In this document: one piece after another, positions 1-5,161 of the stretch
Layout: every line of letters begins with the position of its first letter
Position numbering within the stretch: the stretch's first letter is position 1
DNA from: a bacterium
GTDB lineage: Bacteria > Bacteroidota > Bacteroidia > Bacteroidales > UBA932
Assembly (NCBI GenBank): GCA_004561775.1
Contig: SFUD01000069.1
Coordinates: 1 to 5,161, forward strand
Direction: 5' to 3'
DNA length: 5,161 bases
Notes under the pieces: generated by a model
Told to the model about the DNA's origin: nothing
What the model saw: only the letters and a program-made list of their open reading frames with translations
Databases searched by the model: none
Position numbers and translations under genes: made by a program

Positions 1-422
1 AGAAGTTCCTCTATCTGCAAGGTGGTAAGCAGTTCCTTGGTCTTGTAGCGGAAGCTGCATTTGCCTTCAGAATCTGTTGTTATATTATAAGGTGCGGTTG
101 GGATGAACTTCTCCTTGTATGTGAGCCAATCCAGTTGAGTTCTTATATTTGCCGAGAAGATTAGGTTTGCATACCTCATAAGAAATGCCTCTACGCATCT
201 TATGTTAAAGAGATTGAAATTAATTACCTGGAATTGGTAATTATCCGATTTGAGTCTCTCAAATGCATTTATCATAAGAGACTGTTTACCTGATTTGGAA
301 GCTCCTATAAGCAGAATATTGTTGCGCTCTTTTATCATTGAGCAGATGGCGTTTATCTCCTTGTTTCTGCCAATAAAACAATCTCCGGTTACAGGCTGTG
401 TGTACTGGAAAGGGGACTCCAT
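1..422 (-). CDS. P-loop ATPase, N-terminal part (gene continues beyond the left edge)
   Basis: Reading the minus strand from the ATG at 422-420 gives 140 open codons that run off position 1, so the C-terminus is missing. The start is the first ATG in frame; an in-frame stop lies upstream at 473-471. Residues 5-25 (FQYTQPVTG..FIGRNKEI) followed by a hydrophobic strand and a glycine loop (ILLIGASKSGKQSLM, residues 36-50) match the layout of archaeal-ATPase/STAND-type AAA proteins, in which an F[I/V]GRxxE segment precedes Walker A. The loop reads G-x4-G-K-Q-S: the Ser/Thr normally following the Lys is Gln, and Ser comes one residue later. Walker B and the rest of the ATPase core are not in view. 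No signal peptide or membrane segment is visible. It is divergent from the rplU operon. The ATPase call is good; the cellular role is unknown. Confidence 0.75.
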   Translation of the reverse strand, partial: MESPFQYTQPVTGDCFIGRNKEINAICSMIKERNNILLIGASKSGKQSLMINAFERLKSDNYQFQVINFNLFNIRCVEAFLMRYANLIFSANIRTQLDWLTYKEKFIPTAPYNITTDSEGKCSFRYKTKELLTTLQIEEL

Positions 423-452
423 AAGTATGCTACGTGTTATATTTTGTAACAA

Positions 453-460
453 CAAAGTTA
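453..460 (-). promoter_or_regulatory. candidate -7 box for the leftward ATPase gene
   Basis: On the minus strand this reads TAACTTTG, an exact fit to the Bacteroidetes -7 consensus TAnnTTTG. It lies 30 bases upstream of the ATG, leaving a short untranslated leader. No TTTG is seen at the proper -33 distance; the upstream DNA there is simply A/T-rich, so the call rests on one box. Confidence 0.4.
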
Positions 461-480
461 TCAATATTTTTTAAATATAT

Positions 481-511
481 TTTGCTGTTTGGTGCAAAAA
501 AAGTAATTTTG
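481..511 (+). promoter_or_regulatory. candidate promoter of the rplU-rpmA operon
   Basis: A TTTG at 481-484 and TAATTTTG at 504-511 are separated by 19 bases, which matches the Bacteroidetes housekeeping sigma consensus (TTTG, about 19-21 bases, TAnnTTTG). Transcription would begin a few bases after 511, giving a leader of about 90 nucleotides before the rplU ATG. That leader contains the folded element at 533-585. Confidence 0.65.
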
Positions 512-532
512 TAGTCCGAAATTTATAATTAA

Positions 533-585
533 AGCAGTTAAGCTACTGAATAAGAGTTATTTACAAGAAATAACCGCTTGCTGCT
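533..585 (+). promoter_or_regulatory. structured 5' leader of rplU (candidate autoregulatory element)
   Basis: Three nested helices can be drawn by eye. An outer helix pairs AGCAG (533-537) with CTGCT (581-585). A second pairs AAGC (540-543) with GCTT (576-579), separated from the first only by TT on one side and G on the other. The apical helix pairs GTTATTT (556-562) with AAATAAC (568-574), 7 perfect pairs, around the 5-base loop ACAAG. A 12-base asymmetric bulge (544-555) lies on the 5' side. Many ribosomal protein operons are controlled by mRNA leaders that mimic the rRNA binding site. That this one binds L21 is inference. Confidence 0.4.
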
Positions 586-606
586 AAAACAGTTAAACAA
601 CAGTTT

Positions 607-915
607 ATGTACGCAATTGTAGATATTGCAGGCCAGCAATTCAAAGTAGAGGCAGGCAAAAAGATTTATGTAAACCGTCTGCAGGATGAGGTTGGAGCCT
701 CAGTTTCATTTGGCAAGGTTCTGCTCACAGACAACGATGGTGATGTTAAAGTAGGTGCTCCGTATGTAGAGGGCGCTTCTGTAACAGCCAAAGTGTTGGA
801 GCACGTAAAGGGAAACAAGGTTATTGTTTTCAAAAAGATTAAACGTAAGGGTTTTGACAAGAAGAATGGTCATCGCCAGTGCCTTACCAAAATTGAAATT
901 GAATCTATTGCTTAA
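607..915 (+). CDS. rplU: 50S ribosomal protein L21 (bL21)
   Basis: The product is 102 residues, the usual length for bL21 (about 103 in E. coli). bL21 binds 23S rRNA, at the solvent side of the large subunit, and helps assembly. The N-terminus MYAIVDIAGQQFKVEAG and the C-terminal basic part (KKIKRKGFDKKNGHRQ, then LTKIEIESI) are the family's most recognisable segments; the latter is the rRNA-contacting end. The ATG at 607 starts exactly at the conserved MYAIV, so the start is secure. There is no Shine-Dalgarno sequence before it, as is common in Bacteroidota. It is the first gene of the rplU-rpmA pair, preceded by a good promoter match and a foldable leader, and followed after 20 bases by rpmA. 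Confidence 0.97.
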   Translation: MYAIVDIAGQQFKVEAGKKIYVNRLQDEVGASVSFGKVLLTDNDGDVKVGAPYVEGASVTAKVLEHVKGNKVIVFKKIKRKGFDKKNGHRQCLTKIEIESIA

Positions 916-935
916 TTTTAAAAAAATCACAGATT

Positions 936-1196
936 ATGGCTCATAAAAAAGGTGTCGGTAGTTCCAAGAACGGCCGTGAATCACAAAGTAAAAGATTAGG
1001 CTTAAAGCTTTTCGGTGGCCAGGTTGCCAAAGCAGGTAATATTATTGTCCGCCAGAGAGGAACTGTACATTACCCAGGTCAGAATGTTGGAATGGGAAAA
1101 GATCATACATTGTTTGCCCTTATAGATGGTAAAGTTCTCTTTACCAAAAAGGCAGAGGGTAAATCTTATGTCTCGGTACTTCCTTTAAACAACTAA
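936..1196 (+). CDS. rpmA: 50S ribosomal protein L27 (bL27)
   Basis: The 86-residue product is a standard bL27 (85 in E. coli). It begins MAHKKGVGSSKNGRES, and the core IIVRQRGTVHYPGQNVG and GKDHTLFALIDGKV are diagnostic. The N-terminal tail of bL27 reaches the peptidyl transferase centre and supports tRNA placement. Here the tail begins directly at MAHKKG, so this is the E. coli-type form with no N-terminal extension of the kind cleaved by Prp protease in Firmicutes. The gene lies 20 A/T-rich bases after rplU, the conserved order, and is the last gene of the transcript: an intrinsic terminator starts 28 bases after its stop. Confidence 0.97.
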   Translation: MAHKKGVGSSKNGRESQSKRLGLKLFGGQVAKAGNIIVRQRGTVHYPGQNVGMGKDHTLFALIDGKVLFTKKAEGKSYVSVLPLNN

Positions 1197-1233
1197 GGGA
1201 GCTGGTATTTGTTGTATTAAACTAAGGGGCTGG
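1191..1233 (+). repeat. near-direct repeat spanning the rpmA stop and the terminator stem
   Basis: AACTAAGGGAGCTGG (1191-1205) and AACTAAGGGGCTGG (1220-1233) differ by a single extra A, with starts 29 bases apart. The first copy contains the rpmA stop codon and the second forms the 5' arm of the terminator. This looks like a small tandem duplication at the operon end. Confidence 0.5.
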
Positions 1234-1257
1234 CTATTGATTTGTCAGCCCCTTTTT
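1224..1257 (+). terminator. intrinsic terminator of rplU-rpmA
   Basis: GGGGCTGGC (1226-1234) pairs with GTCAGCCCC (1244-1252): 9 pairs with one G-T wobble, around the 9-base loop TATTGATTT, followed by TTTTT at 1253-1257. AA at 1224-1225 can extend the stem into the T-run. It separates ribosomal protein transcription from serS. Confidence 0.9.
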
Positions 1258-1264
1258 AAGTTTG
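1257..1264 (+). promoter_or_regulatory. candidate -7 box for serS
   Basis: TAAGTTTG is an exact TAnnTTTG match placed 20 bases before the serS ATG. Its first T is the last T of the terminator tract. No full TTTG stands at the ideal -33 position; the nearest partial match is ATTG at 1236-1239, 17 bases upstream, inside the terminator loop. The resulting leader would be only about 15 bases. Confidence 0.45.
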
Positions 1265-1284
1265 TAACCAAAAGATTTATAGAT

Positions 1285-2556
1285 ATGTTAACACTTAAAC
1301 TGTTACGCGAGAAGCCGGAATTTGTTATAGAGAGACTGGCTGTAAAGCATTTTGATGCTAAAGAGACCGTTGAGAAGATTCTTAAGGCAGACGAGAAACG
1401 CCGCGCCTGCCAGAGAGAGATGGATGCTCTGCTGGCAGAGCAGAAGAAGAGAGCTGCAGAGATTGGCGCAATGATGAAGAGCGGCCAAAAGGAGAAGGCA
1501 GAGGAGATAAAGAGAGAGGTAGCCTCTTTAAAGGAGCGTTCAGGCAAACTCTCGGACGATATGGCAGCCAGCGAGAAGGAGATGACAGATTTGATGCTGC
1601 TCCTTCCAAACATTCCTTGCGCGCAGGTTCCGCTTGGCAAAAACTCCGATGATAATGTAGTGGTTAAGCTTGTAGAACCAACCAATAAACTGCCAGAGAA
1701 TGCAAAGCCTCACTGGGAGCTTGCAAAAGAGCTGGATATCATAGACTTTGACCTTGGCGTAAAGATTACAGGCGCAGGCTTCCCTGTCTATAAGGGCAAG
1801 GGCGCCAAGATTCAGCGCGCGCTCATCTCATACTTCCTGGAGAGCAACATAGCTGCTGGCTACACAGAGTACCAGCCGCCATTGGTGGTTAATGAGGCCT
1901 CTGCCTATGGTACAGGTCAGCTTCCCGACAAAGAGGGCCAGATGTATCACGTAACCCTGGATAACTTCTATATGATTCCTACCGCAGAGGTGCCAGTAAC
2001 AAACCTTTACAGAGACTGCATTCTTAACAAGGAGGATTTCCCGGTAAAGATGACTGCATACACACAGTGCTTCCGCAGAGAGGCAGGATCTTATGGCAAG
2101 GATGTGCGCGGACTCAACAGACTGCACCAGTTTGACAAGGTGGAGATAGTGCAGCTCTCACTCCCTGAGAAATCTTATGAGGCCCTTGACGGAATGATTG
2201 CACACGTTGAGACTCTTGTAAAGGGTTTGGAACTCCCTTACAGAATCCTCAGACTCTGTGGCGGCGATATGAGTTTTACCTCTGCAATCACCTACGACTT
2301 TGAGGTCTATTCAGAGGCTCAGAAGCGCTGGCTTGAGGTAAGTTCTGTCTCCAATTTTGAGTCTTATCAGGCAAACAGACTTAAACTCAGATATAGGGAC
2401 GATGAGGGCAAGACACAGCTTGCTCATACCCTAAACGGCAGCTCACTTGCATTGCCACGTATTCTGGCGGCGCTGCTGGAGAATAATCAGGATGCAGAGG
2501 GACATATCCACATACCTGCCGCTTTGCAGCCATACACTGGCTTTGATATAATCTGA
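1285..2556 (+). CDS. serS: seryl-tRNA synthetase (class II)
   Basis: This cytoplasmic enzyme charges tRNA-Ser (and tRNA-Sec where present) with serine using ATP. From the ATG at 1285 the product is 423 residues, close to E. coli SerRS (430), and starts MLTLKLLREKPEFV, the expected SerRS N-terminus. The frame is open upstream to a TTG at 1237, but that codon lies in the terminator loop, so it is not the start. Residues about 30-105 are Lys/Glu/Ala-rich and form the long antiparallel coiled-coil arm that grips the tRNA variable arm. The class II core follows: PTAEVPVTN (232-240), motif 2 CFRREAGSYGKDVRGLNRLH (262-281) then QFDKVE, and motif 3 LNGSSLALPRILAALLEN (383-400). The end PAALQPYTGFDII is typical. 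It probably has its own promoter and is cotranscribed with ruvC 26 bases downstream. Confidence 0.97.
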   Translation: MLTLKLLREKPEFVIERLAVKHFDAKETVEKILKADEKRRACQREMDALLAEQKKRAAEIGAMMKSGQKEKAEEIKREVASLKERSGKLSDDMAASEKEMTDLMLLLPNIPCAQVPLGKNSDDNVVVKLVEPTNKLPENAKPHWELAKELDIIDFDLGVKITGAGFPVYKGKGAKIQRALISYFLESNIAAGYTEYQPPLVVNEASAYGTGQLPDKEGQMYHVTLDNFYMIPTAEVPVTNLYRDCILNKEDFPVKMTAYTQCFRREAGSYGKDVRGLNRLHQFDKVEIVQLSLPEKSYEALDGMIAHVETLVKGLELPYRILRLCGGDMSFTSAITYDFEVYSEAQKRWLEVSSVSNFESYQANRLKLRYRDDEGKTQLAHTLNGSSLALPRILAALLENNQDAEGHIHIPAALQPYTGFDII

Positions 2557-2582
2557 TAACAAAGCATAGAGAGCAAAAGACC

Positions 2583-3167
2583 ATGCACCAGAGAGATTTG
2601 GCGCTGGAGAGCGAAAGAATAATTTTGGGCATAGACCCGGGAACGCAAATCCTGGGCTATGGCCTTATTCGCATTATCGGGAAGAGGGCGGAGTTTATAG
2701 ATATGGGTGTGCTCAACCTCCGCAAGGAGAGGGACCACTTTAAGAAACTCCAGCTTATTACAGAGAATGTGACAGCTCTTATAGAGCGCTTTTCTCCCGA
2801 TGAGCTTGCTGTGGAGGCCCCCTTCTACGGGGTTAATCCGCAAACAATGCTCAAACTTGGCAGAGCTCAGGGCGCTGCCATTGCCTCTGCGCTCCTGAAG
2901 GATATTCCGGTGTGCGAATATGCTCCGCGCAGCGTCAAACTTGCCATAACAGGCAGGGGCTCTGCCTCCAAGGAGCAGGTGGCAATGATGGTAAAGAGTA
3001 TGCTCAACATAGATATTTTGCCGGAGTTTCTGGATGCAACAGATGCTCTGGCAATTGCTATGTGCCACTACCTTACAGGTAAAAATGCCTTGGCCGGAAG
3101 GGGCAACGGCACCTCTTGGGAAAATTTTGTGAAAAATAATCCCGATAGGATTAAACCTTCCAAATAA
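2583..3167 (+). CDS. ruvC: crossover junction endodeoxyribonuclease RuvC
   Basis: RuvC is the dimeric, Mg-dependent nuclease that cuts Holliday junctions symmetrically, working with the RuvAB branch-migration motor in recombinational repair. The 194-residue product has the whole RNase H-like catalytic set: Asp18 in LGIDPG, Glu78 in AVEAPFYG, and Asp151 and Asp154 in LDATDALAIAMCH. Phe81 sits where E. coli Phe69 stacks on the junction. It is longer than E. coli RuvC (173) by about 8 residues at the start and a tail ending SWENFVKNNPDRIKPSK, a tail style I associate with Bacteroidetes. The ATG at 2583 is the only ATG before the IDPG motif; a TTG at codon 6 is an alternative. No ruvA or ruvB is present in the window. 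It is probably cotranscribed with serS. Confidence 0.95.
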   Translation: MHQRDLALESERIILGIDPGTQILGYGLIRIIGKRAEFIDMGVLNLRKERDHFKKLQLITENVTALIERFSPDELAVEAPFYGVNPQTMLKLGRAQGAAIASALLKDIPVCEYAPRSVKLAITGRGSASKEQVAMMVKSMLNIDILPEFLDATDALAIAMCHYLTGKNALAGRGNGTSWENFVKNNPDRIKPSK

Positions 3168-3195
3168 TTTTTGGTCAAAGGTGTGAATAAGATTT

Positions 3196-3204
3196 AGAAG
3201 GAAG
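3196..3204 (+). promoter_or_regulatory. Shine-Dalgarno-like site before the receptor gene
   Basis: AGAAGGAAG ends 8 bases before the ATG at 3213. It is the only start in the window with a purine-rich anti-Shine-Dalgarno match at normal spacing; rplU, rpmA, serS and ruvC have none as good. It supports 3213 as the start. Confidence 0.45.
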
Positions 3205-3212
3205 AGTTTTTT

Positions 3213-5161
3213 ATGGTTAAGCGCATTTTTTTGGTTTTGACAATTGCCCTTGCAACTCTGGCAGGGCAATTGTTATATGCTCAAACGCAATCGGGAACAA
3301 GAGGACAATCCATTAAGGTTACAGTTTTGGACTCCCTCACAAAGACTCCTATAGAGTTTGCAACACTCTCTGCAACAGCAGAGGGGGCTGAGAAGCCTGT
3401 AAAATATGGTCTTACAGACGCCAATGGAGTTGTCTCCCTAACAGGGTTGAGGCCGGGTAAGTATACCATAAAGTTTGAGTATATGGGTTACAAGACCAAG
3501 AATGTGCCCTTTGAGATTGTAAGGGGAACAAATGAGATTAATCCGCTCTATGTCTCCGAGGAGGTGAATATGCTTAATGCGGTTGTAGTCTCAGATGTGG
3601 GAAATCAGATGCAGGTGCGCAAGGATACCATAGAGTACAATGCCTCCTCTTTTAAGGTTAATGACTCCGATATGCTGGAAGAGCTGCTTAAGAAGCTTCC
3701 GGGTGTGGAGATCTCATCGGACGGAACCATTACCGCAAATGGCAAGACCATAAACAAGATTATGATAGATGGCAAGACCTTCTTCCTGGACGACCCTCAA
3801 TTGGCTACAAAGAACCTTCCTGCCAAGATTATCAACAAGGTAAGGGTGGTTGAGCGCAAGTCCGATCAAGCTCAGTTTACCGGCATAGAGGACGGCGAAG
3901 AGGAGACTGTGATAGACCTTAACATAAGGCCTGGAATGATGAACGGCTGGTTTGGAAATGTTGCTGGCGGCTACGGAAGGGATCTTATAAAGGTAGGCGA
4001 CAAGAGCAACAACAGGTACGAGGCTGCCGCAATGTTGGGCAGATTTACCTCAAAGACTCAAATAAGCTTAATTGGCAATGCCAACAATACCAATAACCGC
4101 GGTTTCCATGACGTTGCAGCCTCTATGATGGGAGCAATGAGAGGCGGCGTCGGAATGGGCGGAGGCGGCGGCCATAACTTTACAGGAAATGGTATAACCA
4201 CCTCCTGGATGGCCGGTGTGAATGCCAATACCGAGGTATCGGACAAACTCAAGATCTCCGGCAACTATCTCTACTCCGGTTCGGAGAAGAATGTTACCGA
4301 GAAGAAGGATAAGCAGACATTCCTCTCCGAGGACCGCGTTATGAATACAACGGAATCCGGCTATGACATTACCAAGACACAGGGACACAGAGCAGGCGCG
4401 GAGATAGATTGGAAATTGGGAGAGAATACCTCCATACTCTTCCGTCCTAGCTTTAATTTTGGAAGCGGTTCTTTTGACTCCTATAACGAGTTCTCCACAA
4501 TCACAGATGGTACTGCTACCAACAAGGGTTACAGCAAGTCTTTTGGAGATAACAATTCCAAGAGAGCAAACGGAAACCTGCTCTTCCGTCAGAGGATAGG
4601 AAAGCCTGGAAGGACCTTCTCCATAAACTTCTCATACACTCTTTCGGACAATAAGACAGACGGATATAACAAGTCCCTTACAGAGTATTACACTCTTGGC
4701 ACCTCATTGGCTCAAGACCAGCAATATACAACAGAGAGCAAGAGCTGGTCTCTTGGCGCGCGCGGTTCTTATACAGAGCCCCTTGGAAGAAACTACTTTG
4801 TTGAGGCCTCTTACGGATATACATATAATAAATCCAACTCGGACAAGGCTACATACGATGTTGATGCCTCCGGAGAGTACACCATAGCAAATGACGAGTA
4901 CTCCAGCAATTATGAGAATGTCTTCATAACACAGCGTGTGGGACTCAGCTTTATGAAGCAGGAGGAGAAGTATAACATTACCATAGGCGCCAACCTCCAG
5001 CCAAGTTCTACAAGAAGTTTCGGTACTACAGGTATTAAGAATATTCAGACACTTAGGGATACAACATACTCCGTTCTTAACTTTGCTCCTTCTGCAAGGT
5101 TTGACTATAAATTCTCGGATACCAAGTTCCTCAGAATCCGTTACCGCGGCAGGACTACCCA
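3213..5161 (+). CDS. TonB-dependent-receptor-like outer membrane beta-barrel protein, C-terminus outside window
   Basis: The frame is open from the ATG at 3213 to the window edge, 649 codons with no stop, so the gene is cut on its 3' side. Residues 1-23 are a signal peptide (MVKRIFLVLTIALATLAG.., probable cut LYA|QTQ). Residues about 33-115 form a carboxypeptidase-regulatory-like beta-sandwich (VTVLDSLTKTPIEFATL, GLTDANG, GLRPGKYTIKFEYMGY). LNAVVVSD (121-128) resembles the segment before Bacteroidetes plugs. Residues about 135-240 are plug-like (KDTIEYNASSFKV, LLKKLPGVEISSDGTI, INKIMIDGKTFF). From GWFGNVAGGYG (245-255) onward there are alternating aromatic/polar strands of a barrel, as in the OMP_b-brl_3 type. 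A Gly/Met-rich stretch lies at 305-320. The substrate is unknown and no SusD-like partner is in the window. It lies 45 bases after ruvC on the same strand; I find no exact promoter consensus between them. Confidence 0.88.
   Translation, partial: MVKRIFLVLTIALATLAGQLLYAQTQSGTRGQSIKVTVLDSLTKTPIEFATLSATAEGAEKPVKYGLTDANGVVSLTGLRPGKYTIKFEYMGYKTKNVPFEIVRGTNEINPLYVSEEVNMLNAVVVSDVGNQMQVRKDTIEYNASSFKVNDSDMLEELLKKLPGVEISSDGTITANGKTINKIMIDGKTFFLDDPQLATKNLPAKIINKVRVVERKSDQAQFTGIEDGEEETVIDLNIRPGMMNGWFGNVAGGYGRDLIKVGDKSNNRYEAAAMLGRFTSKTQISLIGNANNTNNRGFHDVAASMMGAMRGGVGMGGGGGHNFTGNGITTSWMAGVNANTEVSDKLKISGNYLYSGSEKNVTEKKDKQTFLSEDRVMNTTESGYDITKTQGHRAGAEIDWKLGENTSILFRPSFNFGSGSFDSYNEFSTITDGTATNKGYSKSFGDNNSKRANGNLLFRQRIGKPGRTFSINFSYTLSDNKTDGYNKSLTEYYTLGTSLAQDQQYTTESKSWSLGARGSYTEPLGRNYFVEASYGYTYNKSNSDKATYDVDASGEYTIANDEYSSNYENVFITQRVGLSFMKQEEKYNITIGANLQPSSTRSFGTTGIKNIQTLRDTTYSVLNFAPSARFDYKFSDTKFLRIRYRGRTT
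3238..3275 (+). repeat. perfect inverted repeat (hairpin) in the signal-peptide codons of the receptor gene
   Basis: ACAATTGCCCT (3240-3250) and AGGGCAATTGT (3263-3273) are exact reverse complements, 12 bases apart. A G-U pair (3239/3274) and a U-A pair (3238/3275) extend the RNA stem to 13 pairs. Within the loop GC (3252-3253) can pair with GC (3261-3262). It covers codons 9-21. No T-run follows, so it is not a standard intrinsic terminator. Confidence 0.7.

Noticed and set aside
250..474. A 74-codon plus-strand open frame upstream of rplU
   Set aside because: It overlaps the ATPase gene on the opposite strand, whose P-loop and GRNKE segment are coherent; the plus-strand translation shows no family feature.
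1237..1284. An upstream TTG start for serS adding 16 residues
   Set aside because: The TTG is inside the terminator loop, upstream of the likely promoter box, and the extra residues are not part of the SerRS N-terminus; the ATG at 1285 fits the family.
1245..1685. A 146-codon minus-strand open frame rich in Ser
   Set aside because: It is the complement of the Lys/Glu-rich coiled-coil part of serS, which commonly produces Ser/Leu-rich antisense frames.
3168..3212. A terminator or clear promoter between ruvC and the receptor gene
   Set aside because: No hairpin with a T-run is present. TAATTTTTG at 3165-3173 has one base too many for TAnnTTTG and no TTTG at the right distance upstream.
2487..3269. 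A 260-codon open frame on the minus strand
   Set aside because: It lies entirely opposite the end of serS, all of ruvC and the receptor start, each with clear family motifs. Its translation is rich in Cys and His with no recognisable domain, so it is an antisense shadow.
1..5161. CRISPR array, insertion sequence, tRNA or defence island
   Set aside because: No regularly spaced repeats, transposase motifs, terminal inverted repeats flanking a gene, or cloverleaf were seen; the gene content is housekeeping plus one receptor and one partial ATPase.

Overview
The window is an ordinary chromosomal stretch from a member of the Bacteroidota, most likely Bacteroidales. Evidence: promoter boxes of the Bacteroidetes type (TTTG / TAnnTTTG), starts mostly without Shine-Dalgarno sequences, L21, SerRS and RuvC sequences with the Bacteroidetes look, and a large outer-membrane receptor with an N-terminal carboxypeptidase-regulatory-like domain. 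I see no mobile element, CRISPR array, tRNA or rRNA, and no clear sign of recent transfer. Genus cannot be told from this sequence.

Layout. Positions 1-422 (minus strand) hold the N-terminal 140 residues of a P-loop ATPase whose 3' end lies outside the window. A 184-bp divergent intergenic region (423-606) carries candidate promoters for both directions and a structured leader ahead of rplU. rplU (L21) and rpmA (L27) form a two-gene ribosomal protein operon (607-1196) closed by a strong intrinsic terminator at 1224-1257. A promoter box overlaps the last base of the terminator T-run and probably drives serS (1285-2556). ruvC follows after 26 bp (2583-3167). A TonB-dependent-receptor-like outer membrane protein gene starts at 3213 and runs off the right edge with no stop codon through 5161.

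Functionally, three genes are housekeeping: two 50S ribosomal proteins and seryl-tRNA synthetase serve translation. RuvC resolves Holliday junctions. The receptor and the ATPase are accessory in character and their substrates cannot be read from the sequence.

I did not find a new multi-gene system. The points most worth checking are non-coding or small-scale: a three-helix candidate leader upstream of rplU, a 13-bp hairpin inside the signal-peptide codons of the receptor gene, a P-loop with Gln in place of the Mg-binding Ser/Thr, and a near-duplicated segment that could compete with the rpmA terminator.
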